A DNA stretch of 64,000 nt from assembly GCF_002157685.2 (NCBI RefSeq), contig NZ_AP026738.1, positions 5,828,001-5,892,000 of the forward strand. Reading direction: 5' to 3'. This document shows positions 9,906 to 18,406 of the stretch, piece after piece. Within the stretch, counting starts at the first letter, position 1. Each line of letters opens with the position of its first letter. Below the pieces are notes generated by a model that made no database searches, was not told the DNA's origin, and saw only the letters and a program-made list of their open reading frames with translations. The position numbers and the translations under genes were made by a program. The DNA comes from Comamonas thiooxydans (GTDB lineage: Bacteria; Pseudomonadota; Gammaproteobacteria; Burkholderiales; Burkholderiaceae_C).

Positions 9906-10238
9906 TTACTTGGCCGTGCCCTTGGGCAGCACTTGCACCACCGCGGAGCGCTGGATCTGGACTTCCACGCCGGATGCCACTTCGATGTAGATGAATTGCT
10001 CGGCCATGCGGGTCACGGTGCCGATGATGCCGCCGGCGGTAGCCACTTCGTCACCCTTGGCCAGCGCGTCGATCATGGAGCGGTGTTCCTTCTGGCGCTT
10101 CATCTGGGGACGAATCATCACGAAGTACAACACCACGAACATCAGCACCAGAGGCAGCATGCCGGTGAGCGAACCCATGAAGCCGCCTTCAGCAGCGGCG
10201 GCAGGAGCGGTCTGGGCGAAAGCAGAAGAAATGAACAC
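9906..10238 (-). CDS. yajC: Preprotein translocase subunit YajC
   Basis: Small single-span inner-membrane protein that associates with SecDF. It has 110 residues: a short N-terminal segment, a membrane helix (LTGMLPLVLMFVVLYFVMI, about residues 26-44), then the conserved RPQMKRQKEHRSMIDALAKGDEV cytoplasmic part and a small beta domain. The start codon is GTG at 10238 with GGAGT upstream. It is the first gene of yajC-secD-secF. In many proteobacteria tgt lies just upstream of yajC; here the upstream gene is instead the indolepyruvate oxidoreductase, separated by 364 bp. Confidence 0.96.
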   Translation of the reverse strand: MFISSAFAQTAPAAAAEGGFMGSLTGMLPLVLMFVVLYFVMIRPQMKRQKEHRSMIDALAKGDEVATAGGIIGTVTRMAEQFIYIEVASGVEVQIQRSAVVQVLPKGTAK

Positions 10239-10499
10239 GAAAAAGACTCCGAAAGAGTGAATTTGTCAGGAATAGGTCCCGGCAGGCGCGCACTTGCGCG
10301 ATCTCGCCAGGTCAGCGGGACATTGTATTCGGCTGGCTTGTACCCAAGATTGGCATGGGCAGCCGCGCAGCACAGGCATTCCCTGATGCGATGAGGACCT
10401 CCCTTCCCACATCAACAATGCCCGCAAAAAACATAGCAATCAGCACATTGCCTGTATTGTTTTGTGACTGTTTTATATTTGAATATCACTCAATACAGT

Positions 10500-10526
10500 C
10501 GCTGGCAGCTATCAAATTCAGATAGC
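10500..10526. repeat. Dispersed repeat family 1, partial copy
   Basis: CGCTGGCAGCTATCAAATTC followed by AGATAG is the characteristic half of the family-1 element (compare 16854-16865 and 32275-32286). Only one arm is present, so it is a truncated copy. Confidence 0.55.
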
Positions 10527-10557
10527 CACTACCAGCACCGCCTCTGGCCATGAATAC

Positions 10558-10580
10558 AAAGGCCGGGTTGCCCCGGCCTT
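10558..10580 (-). terminator. Intrinsic terminator of the indolepyruvate oxidoreductase gene
   Basis: A stem AAGGCCGGG / CCCGGCCTT with a three- to four-base loop, followed on the minus strand by TTTGTATT. It begins 23 bp past the stop codon of the upstream gene. Confidence 0.7.
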
Positions 10581-10602
10581 GTTGTGATGCGCCTCGGCGC
10601 AA

Positions 10603-13600
10603 TTAGTTCACTGCCATCAGCTTGACCGCTGACGCAGCAGGTGCAGCCGAGCCATTCCAGCGAGTCATCAAGGATTGCCACTTGATACGCGCAGCCGCCA
10701 GATGGTGCTCTTTGACGTGACCGTAGCCTCGAATGTCTTCGGGGATGGAGGCGATCTCCACGGCCAGCGCCAGCTTGTCGGCCGTCAACCCCGTCAGCAG
10801 GGTTTCGATGCACTGACGGTATTCGACGATCAGGGCACGCTCGGTACGGCGCTCCTCTGTGCGGCCGAAGGGATCCAGCGCCGTGCCGCGCAGTCCCTTC
10901 ATGCCGGCCAGCCAGCCCATGGCCTTGCGCATCCAGGGGCCATAGGACTTCTTGAGCAGATGACCCTGCTCGTCCTTCTTGGCAAAACCGGGGGGCGCCA
11001 GGTGATGGACGAGTTTGTAGTCGCCCTCGAACATCTCGCTGATCTTCTGGGTGAACGCCGCCTCGGTGTGCAGGCGCGCCACCTCGTACTCGTCCTTGTA
11101 CGCCATGAGCTTGAACAGATAGCGCGCCACGGCCTGGGACAGGCGCGTGCCTTGCTGCAGCGGCTCTTCCGCCGCGCGCACCTTGGCCACGAAGTCTCGG
11201 TACTGCTGGGCATAGGCCGCGTTCTGGTAGGCCGTGAGGAACTCCACACGCTTGTCCAGCATTTCCTCCAGCGACGGCTTCTTGACGAACTGGATCACCT
11301 GCGATGCCTGATACAGAGCGCGCACGGCCTCCAGATCGTGGGCGCAGCGGCGGCCCCATTCAAAGGCCTCCTGATTGCGCGCCACCTGCACGCCGTTGAG
11401 CTCCATGGCGCGCATCAGCGAGGCATGACTGAGCGGCACCCTGCCTTTTTGCCAGGCGTAGCCCAGCATCATGGGATTGGCGTAGATGCTGTCGCCCAGC
11501 AGGGCAGTGGAGGCCTTCTCGGCATCGAAGCTGCCCAGGGCGCCATGGCCCACGGCCTCGGCCAGCGCCGTGGCGCAGCGTGCGGCAGGCGACTGCCAGT
11601 CGGGGTTGCCCACGAAGGTGGCCGTGGGCGCTGCATGGCTGTTGAGCGCCACATAGGTGCGCCCCGGCTGCATCACGGACAAGGTGGTGGGCGTGGCCGC
11701 CACGATGGGGTCGCAGCCTATGACCAGATCGGCCTTGGCCATGTCCACCTTGGTGGTGTAGATGGCATCGGCGCGGTTGGCGATCTGGATATGGCTCCAG
11801 GTGGAGCCGCCCTTCTGCGCCAGACCCGCCGCATCCTGCGTGACCACGCCCTTGCCTTCCAGGTGTGCGGCCATGCCCAGCAGCGAACCGATGGTGATCA
11901 CGCCCGTGCCGCCGACGCCGGCCACCACGATGCCCCAGGCCTGCTCGGCCACGGGCAGCACGGGCTCGGGGATATGGGGCAGGGCATCCAGGCTGCCCTT
12001 CTTCTCCTGCTTGGGCTTCTTGAGCTGACCACCCTCGACGGTGACGAAGCTCGGGCAGAAGCCCTTGACGCAGGAATAGTCCTTGTTGCAGCTGTTCTGG
12101 TTGATGCGGCGCTTGCGCCCGAACTCGGTCTCCACGGGCTCGACCGAGAGGCAGTTGGACTGCACCGAGCAATCGCCGCAGCCCTCGCAGACCAGTTCGT
12201 TGATGACCACGGTCTTATCGGGCGTACTCAGCGTGCCGCGTTTGCGGCGGCGACGCTTTTCGGTGGCGCAGGTCTGGTCGTAGATGATGGCCGTGCAGCC
12301 CTTGAGCTCGCGGAACTGGCGCTGGATCGCATCCAGCTCGTCGCGGTGGTGCACGGTCACGCCCTCGCCCAGCTTCACGCCATCGTATTTCTCGGGTTCG
12401 TCGGTGACGATGACCAGCTTGCCCACGCCCTCGGAGAGCAGGCTGTTCATGATCTGCAGCACCGAATGCCCTTCGGGCCGCTCGCCCACGCGCTGGCCGC
12501 CCGTCATGGCCACGGCGTCGTTGTAGAGCACCTTGTAGGTGATGTTGGTGCCGGCCGCAATGCTCTGGCGAATGGCCAGCAGCCCGCTGTGGAAGTAGGT
12601 GCCGTCGCCCAGGTTGGCGAAGACATGGGCCTCCTTGGTGAAAGGCGCCTGCCCCACCCAGGTCACGCCCTCACCGCCCATCTGCGTGAAGGTGCTGGTG
12701 CGGCGGTCGGGCATCCAGGTGGTCATGTAGTGGCAGCCGATGCCGGCCACGGCGCGCGAGCCTTCGGGCACGCGTGTCGAGGTGTTGTGCGGGCAGCCGC
12801 TGCAGAACCAGGGCGTGCGGTCGCCGGTCGAGACCTCCTTGGCCGCCTTGATCGCTGCTTCGCGGGCGTCGAGCACGGCCAGACGCTGCTGCATGCGCGT
12901 TTGCACATGCTCGGGCACGCCCAGCTTCTTGAGGCGCTGGGCAATGGCGCGCGCAATGATGGCGGGAGTCAGATCGGCCGTGGGGCGCAGCAGCCAGTCG
13001 GTGCTGGGGTTGGGCAGCGACCATTCGCCGCCATGCTCGTCGCTGAACTTGCCCACCACATTGGGGCGCACGTCGTCGCGCCAGTTGTAGAGCTCTTCCT
13101 TGATCTGGTATTCGATGACCTGGCGCTTTTCCTCGACCACCAGAATCTCCTGCAGGCCTCGTGCGAAATCGCGCGTGATCGTGGCCTCCAGCGGCCAGAC
13201 CACGTTGACCTTGTGCAGCCTGATGCCCAGCTGATGGCAGGTGTCCTCGTCCAGCCCCAGGTCGGCCATGGCCTGACGCGTGTCGTTATAGGCCTTGCCG
13301 CTGGCGATGATGCCGAAGCGGTCGTTGGGCCCTTCGATCACGTTGTGGTTGAGCTTGTTGGCGCGCACATAGGCCAGGGCTGCATACCACTTGTAGTTCA
13401 TCAGCCGCGCTTCCTGCTCCAGCGGCGGATCGGGCCAGCGGATATGCAGGCCGCCGTCCGGCATCTGAAAGTCTTCGGGCAGGATGATGTTGACGCGATC
13501 CGGGTCCACCAGCACCGAGGAGGAGGACTCCACCACCTCCTGGATCGTCTTCATGCCCGACCACAGGCCCGAGAAGCGGCTCATGGCAAAGGCATGCAGA

Positions 13601-14181
13601 CCCATGTCCAGGATGTCCTGCACATTGCTGGGGAAGAACACCGGCGTGCCGCAGGCCTTGAAGATATGGTCGCTCTGGTGCGCGGCCGTCGAGGACTTGC
13701 TGATGTGGTCGTCGCCCGCGATCGCAATCACGCCGCCATGCTGGGCCGTGCCCGCCATATTGGCGTGCTTGAACACGTCGGAGCAGCGGTCCACGCCCGG
13801 CCCCTTGCCATACCAGATGCCGAAGACGCCGTCGAACTTCTTGGTCTCGGGATAGAGATCGAGCTGCTGCGTGCCCCAGACGGCCGTGGCGCCCAGCTCT
13901 TCGTTCACGCCGGGCTGAAAGACGATGTGATTCGCCTCCATATGCTTTTTGGCCGCCCACAGCGACTGGTCGTAGGTGCCCAGGGGCGAGCCGCGATAGC
14001 CGCTGATGAAGCCGGCGGTATTGAGCCCGGCCTGCGCATCGCGCAGCCGCTGCAGCATGGGCAGTCGGACCAAGGCCTGCACGCCGCTCATAAAGGCGCG
14101 GCCGCGGTCCAGGGAATATTTGTCGTCCAGAGTCACAGACTCCAGGGCGCGACGGACTTCATCGGGCAAAGGGGCATTCAT
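10603..14181 (-). CDS. Indolepyruvate ferredoxin oxidoreductase, fused alpha/beta (IorAB-type)
   Basis: Oxidatively decarboxylates aryl-pyruvates such as indolepyruvate to the acyl-CoA, using thiamine diphosphate and iron-sulfur clusters. About 1192 residues: an N-terminal TPP-enzyme region with GYRGSPLGTYD, GKGPGVDRCSDVFKHANM and a central GxGxHYM; then a ferredoxin-like cysteine cluster (CEGCGDCSVQSNC followed by CNKDYSCVKGFCPSF); then the gamma-type domain VAGVGGTGVITIGSLLGMAA near residue 720. The C-terminal 250 residues (with IEYRQCIETLL) match the extension of long proteobacterial versions. The start is the ATG at 14181, with GGAG seven to eight bases upstream. The divergent Lrp/AsnC gene 198 bp away is the obvious candidate regulator. 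Substrate range is inferred from the family. Confidence 0.9.
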   Translation of the reverse strand: MNAPLPDEVRRALESVTLDDKYSLDRGRAFMSGVQALVRLPMLQRLRDAQAGLNTAGFISGYRGSPLGTYDQSLWAAKKHMEANHIVFQPGVNEELGATAVWGTQQLDLYPETKKFDGVFGIWYGKGPGVDRCSDVFKHANMAGTAQHGGVIAIAGDDHISKSSTAAHQSDHIFKACGTPVFFPSNVQDILDMGLHAFAMSRFSGLWSGMKTIQEVVESSSSVLVDPDRVNIILPEDFQMPDGGLHIRWPDPPLEQEARLMNYKWYAALAYVRANKLNHNVIEGPNDRFGIIASGKAYNDTRQAMADLGLDEDTCHQLGIRLHKVNVVWPLEATITRDFARGLQEILVVEEKRQVIEYQIKEELYNWRDDVRPNVVGKFSDEHGGEWSLPNPSTDWLLRPTADLTPAIIARAIAQRLKKLGVPEHVQTRMQQRLAVLDAREAAIKAAKEVSTGDRTPWFCSGCPHNTSTRVPEGSRAVAGIGCHYMTTWMPDRRTSTFTQMGGEGVTWVGQAPFTKEAHVFANLGDGTYFHSGLLAIRQSIAAGTNITYKVLYNDAVAMTGGQRVGERPEGHSVLQIMNSLLSEGVGKLVIVTDEPEKYDGVKLGEGVTVHHRDELDAIQRQFRELKGCTAIIYDQTCATEKRRRRKRGTLSTPDKTVVINELVCEGCGDCSVQSNCLSVEPVETEFGRKRRINQNSCNKDYSCVKGFCPSFVTVEGGQLKKPKQEKKGSLDALPHIPEPVLPVAEQAWGIVVAGVGGTGVITIGSLLGMAAHLEGKGVVTQDAAGLAQKGGSTWSHIQIANRADAIYTTKVDMAKADLVIGCDPIVAATPTTLSVMQPGRTYVALNSHAAPTATFVGNPDWQSPAARCATALAEAVGHGALGSFDAEKASTALLGDSIYANPMMLGYAWQKGRVPLSHASLMRAMELNGVQVARNQEAFEWGRRCAHDLEAVRALYQASQVIQFVKKPSLEEMLDKRVEFLTAYQNAAYAQQYRDFVAKVRAAEEPLQQGTRLSQAVARYLFKLMAYKDEYEVARLHTEAAFTQKISEMFEGDYKLVHHLAPPGFAKKDEQGHLLKKSYGPWMRKAMGWLAGMKGLRGTALDPFGRTEERRTERALIVEYRQCIETLLTGLTADKLALAVEIASIPEDIRGYGHVKEHHLAAARIKWQSLMTRWNGSAAPAASAVKLMAVN

Positions 14182-14379
14182 GGCTTGTCTCCATGTGGGT
14201 GACCACCCGTGGCAGCTGTTGGCTACCAGAGCAGCATATTGCTTTGGGCATTCCTGCGCCAGAGGCACGGAACGCAAGTTGTTTGACCAAAGTTTAAGGA
14301 AAACGCCCTGAATAGAGCTTTCTTTTTATTGCCGGGATTAACCTAGTTTTTGAAAGAATCTTGCTGTAAATTGCGGCTC

Positions 14380-14862
14380 ATGAATCAACTTGATCGCTTC
14401 GACTGGGCCATCCTGAATGAGCTGCAGATGGATGGCCGCCTCACCAATGCCGAGCTGGCCCAGCGCGTGGGTCTGTCCGCCGCGCCCTGCTGGCGACGCG
14501 TGCGCGCGCTGGAGGAGTCGGGCTACATCACCGGTTATCACGCCACGCTGGACCGCCACAAGCTGGGCCTGGGCGTGCTGGCCTTTGTGCGCGTGGATGC
14601 CGCACAGAACACGGCCGACATCACGCTGCGCATGGAGGAAGCCATTCGCCTGCTGCCCGAGGTCACCACCTGCCACTACATCAGCGGCGCGGGCACCTTC
14701 GAGCTGCAGGTCGTGGCCAGGGATCTGGAGAGCTTTTCCGGCTTTGTGCGCAATGTGCTGCTGCGCCTGCCCAATGTCAAAGACGTGCACACGATTTTTT
14801 CGCTGGGCGAAGTGAAGTCCAGCAGCGCGCTGCCGCTGCCCAGCACGCTGACGCACGCCTGA
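14380..14862 (+). CDS. Lrp/AsnC family transcriptional regulator
   Basis: A DNA-binding regulator of 160 residues. The N-terminal helix-turn-helix (LDRFDWAILNELQMDGRLTN to RVRALEESGYITGYHATL) and C-terminal RAM/AsnC ligand domain (GAGTFELQVVARDLESF) are both complete. The ATG at 14380 fits the family start MNQLDRFDWAIL; the frame is open 10 codons further upstream. It is transcribed divergently from the indolepyruvate oxidoreductase. Lrp proteins usually sense amino acids and often control such a divergent catabolic gene, so regulation of that gene by aromatic amino acids is a reasonable inference. Confidence 0.93.
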   Translation: MNQLDRFDWAILNELQMDGRLTNAELAQRVGLSAAPCWRRVRALEESGYITGYHATLDRHKLGLGVLAFVRVDAAQNTADITLRMEEAIRLLPEVTTCHYISGAGTFELQVVARDLESFSGFVRNVLLRLPNVKDVHTIFSLGEVKSSSALPLPSTLTHA

Positions 14863-14930
14863 GCCCGGCCAACGCACTTTAAAAGTGAAGCGCGTACCGT
14901 TTGGTCTATGGGCAATGCCTGCAGCATCAG

Positions 14931-14967
14931 CATTGAAATCATTTACTGACATACGCTGAAAGCTCAC
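14931..14967. repeat. Dispersed repeat family 1, degenerate half copy
   Basis: CATTGAAATCATTTACTGAC and the following ATACGCTGAAAGCTC align almost base for base with 16829-16865, the right arm of the complete copy downstream of the MFS gene. The left arm is missing. Confidence 0.6.
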
Positions 14968-15073
14968 TGATCAATAGCAATCGTCACCGCTGCGACAGGT
15001 AGCCGCCGCAGCCTGGCGCTGTGAGGAACTACGTATTTGTCAGCACAACTTTCCTGCTACAGAATCGTGTCCC

Positions 15074-16783
15074 ATGGCCCACGATGATTCCGCAGCACGC
15101 GCTTCCCAAAATCCAATAATTTCAGACTCCGGCCAGGTCCCCGCAGGCAAGCTGCTGGAAGATCCCTCGGCCATGCATGACGGCGGTGCGCCGCCTGCCG
15201 CGGCCCCGGGCGTCTGGACGCCGCTGGCCACACCCACCTTCCGCATGCTGTGGATGATCTGGATGACGGCCAATATCTGCATGTGGATGAACGATGTGGC
15301 GGCCGCCTGGCTGATGACATCGCTGACCACCTCGCCCGTGCTGGTGGCGCTGGTGCAGTCGGCCTCCACCTTGCCGGTCATGCTGCTGGCCCTGCCCAGC
15401 GGCGCGCTGGCCGACATTCTGGACCGGCGCCGCTATTTCATCGTCACCCAGTTCTGGGTGGCTGCCGTGGCCCTGCTGCTCTGCCTGGCCGTGCTCTCCG
15501 GCCAGCTGACACCCTATCTGCTGCTGGCCCTGGTGTTTGCCAACGGCATCGGCCTGGCCATGCGCTGGCCGGTGTTCTCCGCGCTGATCCCCGAGCTGGT
15601 GCCCAAGCACCACCTGCCCTTTGCCATGGCGCTCAACGGCGTGGCCATGAATGCCTCGCGCATCATCGGCCCGCTGGTGGCGGGTGCCCTCATTGCCAGC
15701 CTGGGCAGCGCCTGGGTGTTCGTGCTCAACGCCGTGCTGTCCATCGTCTCGGGCTTTGTGCTGCTGCGCTGGAAGCGCCAGCAGCCCGCCAACCCGCTGG
15801 GCCGCGAGCGCCTGGGCTCGGCCATGCGCGTGGGCCTGCAGTTCATCCAGGAGTCGCCGCGCATGCATGCCGTGCTGCTGCGCACCGTCTGCTACTTTCT
15901 GCAGGCCGCCGCCATCATGGCCCTGCTGCCGCTGACGGCCCAGCGCCTGGACCACGGTACGGCCAGCAGCGGCAGTGCCGGCACCTTCACGCTGCTGCTG
16001 GCATCCATGGGCGCGGGCGCCATCCTGGGCGCCATGCTGCTGCCGCGCATACGCCAGATGCTGTCGGGCGAGCGCACGGTGCTGGCCGGCGTGGCCGCGC
16101 AAAGCCTGGCCACGCTGACCGTGGCCTTCGCCCCCCACATCGCCGTGGCCGTGCCGGGCATGATGCTCTCGGGCATGGCCCTGCTGGCCACGGCCAACAC
16201 GCTGGGCGTGGCCGCGCAGATGGCCTTGCCCAACTGGGTGAGGGCACGCGGCATGTCCATCTACCAGATGTCCATCATGGGCAGCACGGCCATTGGCGCC
16301 GCCATCTGGGGCAAGGTCGCCAGCCTGGGCTCGGTGCAGATCAGCATGGCCGTGGCCGCCGTCAGCGGACTGACGGCCCTGCTGATCGTGCAGCGCCTGA
16401 ACCCGGACCGCGACATCGAGGAAGACCTCAGCCCTTCTCGCGCCTTCACGCCGCCGACGGCCGCGCTGCCGCCCGAAGCCGGCCGCGTGGTGGTGACCAT
16501 CGAGTACCTGATCGACCCGGCCAGGGCCGGCGCCTTCCGCGATCTGATGCAGCTGAGCCGGCGCAGCCGTCTGCGCCAGGGCGCGCTGTCCTGGAGCCTG
16601 CTGCACAGCATGAGCCAGCCCGAGCGCTTCGTGGAGCAGATCACCGACGAGTCCTGGACCGAGCATCTGCGCCGCTTCGAACGCGTGACGACCGCCGATG
16701 TGGCGCTGCGCGATCGCAAGCTGAGCTTTCACAAGGGCAAGGAACCGCCCGTGGTGCAGCGCTACTTCGCCGACGCTCTTTAA
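15074..16783 (+). CDS. MFS exporter with C-terminal ABM-like domain (MFS_3 type)
   Basis: An inner-membrane protein of 569 residues. Residues about 45-430 form a twelve-helix major facilitator domain of the EntS/MFS_3 type: WMNDVAAAWLMTSL in helix 1, GALADILDRRRYF as the loop 2-3 motif, and VAMNASRIIGPLVAGALIA in helix 5. After that, about 100 soluble residues (VVVTIEYLIDPARAGAFRDL to the end) look like an antibiotic-biosynthesis-monooxygenase-type ferredoxin-like fold, as is typical for this subfamily. The first 45 residues are polar and Pro/Ala-rich. The substrate is unknown; relatives export siderophores or drugs. It stands alone between an Lrp gene and mltA. Confidence 0.88.
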   Translation: MAHDDSAARASQNPIISDSGQVPAGKLLEDPSAMHDGGAPPAAAPGVWTPLATPTFRMLWMIWMTANICMWMNDVAAAWLMTSLTTSPVLVALVQSASTLPVMLLALPSGALADILDRRRYFIVTQFWVAAVALLLCLAVLSGQLTPYLLLALVFANGIGLAMRWPVFSALIPELVPKHHLPFAMALNGVAMNASRIIGPLVAGALIASLGSAWVFVLNAVLSIVSGFVLLRWKRQQPANPLGRERLGSAMRVGLQFIQESPRMHAVLLRTVCYFLQAAAIMALLPLTAQRLDHGTASSGSAGTFTLLLASMGAGAILGAMLLPRIRQMLSGERTVLAGVAAQSLATLTVAFAPHIAVAVPGMMLSGMALLATANTLGVAAQMALPNWVRARGMSIYQMSIMGSTAIGAAIWGKVASLGSVQISMAVAAVSGLTALLIVQRLNPDRDIEEDLSPSRAFTPPTAALPPEAGRVVVTIEYLIDPARAGAFRDLMQLSRRSRLRQGALSWSLLHSMSQPERFVEQITDESWTEHLRRFERVTTADVALRDRKLSFHKGKEPPVVQRYFADAL

Positions 16784-16785
16784 AA

Positions 16786-16870
16786 GAGAGCTGCCAGCGC
16801 TATCAATACAATGATTTCAGATGGTTATCCATTGAAATTCATTGACTGACAAACGCTGGCAGCTCCTGTT
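16786..16870. repeat. Dispersed repeat family 1, complete hairpin copy
   Basis: GAGCTGCCAGCG (16788-16799) pairs perfectly with CGCTGGCAGCTC (16854-16865). The inside also folds back imperfectly (CAATGATTTCAGATGG against CCATTGAAATTCATTG). It lies exactly between the convergent MFS and mltA genes and is followed by TGTTTTTT, so it may act as a terminator for the plus strand. Confidence 0.75.
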
Positions 16871-16877
16871 TTTTGCA

Positions 16878-18053
16878 TCAACGCAGATGCGGTGCCGATC
16901 CGGCCAAGGCCTTGGGCCAGAAGGCCCAGAGCTTGAGCGGCTGCTTGATGCGGCCCGCCACATCACCGGCCTCGGCCCCCCAGCCCATGAAATAGTCGGC
17001 GCGCACGGCGCCCAGAATGGCGCTGCCCGTATCCTGCGCGAACACCAGGCGGTTGAGCGAGACCGTGGGGCCGGGCGTGGACAACCAGACCGGCGTGCCA
17101 TAGGGGATGCTGTTGCGGTCCACGGCAATCGAGCGGCCCGGTGTCAGCGCCACGCCCTGCGCGCCCTTGGGACCGAACTGGGCATCGAAGTCGTTGAGCG
17201 CCTCCTCGCGGAAGAACACATAGCGTGGATTGCTCCACAGCATCTCGTTGACACGCGAGGGATTGGCGGCAATCCAGGCGCTGATGCCGGGCCAGGTGGC
17301 ATCGCGCACCAGGTTCTGGTCAAGCAGCCAGCGGCCCACACTCTTGTAGGGCTGATCGTTGGTGCCGGCATAGGCCACGCGGATCATGCGCTGGCGGCCG
17401 TCGGCCTCGGTCAGCATCAGCCGGCCCGAGCCCTGGATATGCAGCACCAGCATGTCCACCGGGTCGCGCAGCCAGGCAATGGCACGGCCGGCCAGCGCGG
17501 CCTGCGCCTCGGAGTTGGTGTCGATCTGCTGGCGCGTGAACCAGGGCTTGCGCTTGCCAAAGCCCTGCGGGACCTGGTAGATGGGCACATTGAAGCCGTT
17601 GCCCTGCACACGGCGCGCCTCGTACAAGGGCTCGTAATAGGCGGTCAGCATGCCGTCGGGGCTGCCCGTGGTCGCTTCGATGCGATAGGGCTGCAGCGTG
17701 TTGATCATCCAGCTGCGCTGCTCGTCTTCCGAGGCAATGCTCAGCCTTCGCACCTCGCCGCACAGATTGGCAAACACGGTGCTGGGACGCTCGCAGTTCT
17801 TGATCCAGGCATTCCAGGCCTCGTTCAGGGAATCCTGGGGCACGCCGGGCAGCTCGCCCCAGTCCACCGCCACCCAGCGGCTTTTAGTCGGTACATTGGC
17901 GGTAAACGGCGGCTTGGCTGCGGAAGCCGGCCCGCCATGCGGAGCCATCTCGGGCACCGGTGCCGGGTCGTTTTGCTGCTTGGTGGTGGTGCATGCCACC
18001 AGGGTTCCTACAATCAGCGCCAGTGAAGCACGGCGCAGGAGATGGAAATTCAT
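16878..18053 (-). CDS. mltA: Membrane-bound lytic murein transglycosylase A
   Basis: Cleaves the glycan strands of peptidoglycan to 1,6-anhydro-muropeptides. About 391 residues: a lipoprotein signal peptide with lipobox LVACTTT (residues 17-23), the MltA double-psi barrel domain (GMLTAYYEPLYEARR, IPIYQ-like strands) and the C-terminal 3D domain with FAQDTGSAILGAVRADYFMG, which contains catalytic and structural aspartates. The ATG at 18053 gives the lipoprotein start; the reading frame extends 41 codons upstream. Its start codon overlaps that of a tiny divergent gene in the palindrome CATG, so its promoter must lie within that neighbour. Confidence 0.94.
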   Translation of the reverse strand: MNFHLLRRASLALIVGTLVACTTTKQQNDPAPVPEMAPHGGPASAAKPPFTANVPTKSRWVAVDWGELPGVPQDSLNEAWNAWIKNCERPSTVFANLCGEVRRLSIASEDEQRSWMINTLQPYRIEATTGSPDGMLTAYYEPLYEARRVQGNGFNVPIYQVPQGFGKRKPWFTRQQIDTNSEAQAALAGRAIAWLRDPVDMLVLHIQGSGRLMLTEADGRQRMIRVAYAGTNDQPYKSVGRWLLDQNLVRDATWPGISAWIAANPSRVNEMLWSNPRYVFFREEALNDFDAQFGPKGAQGVALTPGRSIAVDRNSIPYGTPVWLSTPGPTVSLNRLVFAQDTGSAILGAVRADYFMGWGAEAGDVAGRIKQPLKLWAFWPKALAGSAPHLR

Positions 18054-18222
18054 GGGTCTGATTTTGCTTGAAGCACTGCTGGCATTGGCCATTTTGGTCG
18101 CTATTGTGTGGTGGACCATGTTCTCGGGTCGAAAAAAGGGTGAGTTGCCGGCCCCGGTCGAGCCGGCGCCGCACAAAGAAGTGCTTGCAGACCCCGAACA
18201 AGATCGCTCTAATCGAGCTTAG
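18052..18222 (+). CDS. Small single-span membrane protein, function unknown
   Basis: A 56-residue reading frame: MGLILLEALLALAILVAIVW is a clear hydrophobic helix (residues 1-23), followed by a basic stretch SGRKKG and a charged, Pro-rich tail ending RSNRA. AGGAG lies about 10 bases upstream of the ATG. It is head to head with mltA, the two ATGs sharing CATG. I do not recognise a family. The codon pattern and ribosome binding site favour a real gene, but it is short and could be a chance frame in the mltA leader. Confidence 0.55.
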   Translation: MGLILLEALLALAILVAIVWWTMFSGRKKGELPAPVEPAPHKEVLADPEQDRSNRA

Positions 18223-18406
18223 CCCATGGCGCTGCAGCCACTGCAGCGCGGGCTGCATGTGACAATCTTTTGCATCAGAAACCGCTCGCTGGCCCGCGTC
18301 CTACTTTTTTTGCCTTCTCTTGGCAGTACGCTCGTGGCCTTGCAGCTTTTACGCGAAGCTGGTTTGCATGACCCTCCGGGTCGTTTATCAAACTAAGGAG
18401 TTTTCT

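Larger units (their letters stand above)
10239..10602. other. 364-bp intergenic region upstream of yajC
   Basis: No gene is supported here. It holds the terminator of the oxidoreductase (10558-10580), a fragment of repeat family 1 (10500-10526), and an AT-rich stretch at about 10440-10500. That stretch includes an inverted repeat, CTGTATTG at 10452-10459 and CAATACAG at 10491-10498, which encloses an inner GTGA/TCAC pair. This region must carry the yajC-secDF promoter, but I cannot point to a convincing -35/-10 pair. Confidence 0.6.

Noticed and set aside
10675..14202. 1175-codon open frame on the plus strand
   Set aside because: It is the antisense shadow of the indolepyruvate oxidoreductase gene. 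The sequence is Gly/His/Gln/Arg-rich with no domain, as expected from GC-rich antisense frames.
15122..16732. 536-codon open frame on the minus strand
   Set aside because: Antisense shadow of the MFS_3 exporter, rich in His, Gln and Arg and without a ribosome binding site or family match.
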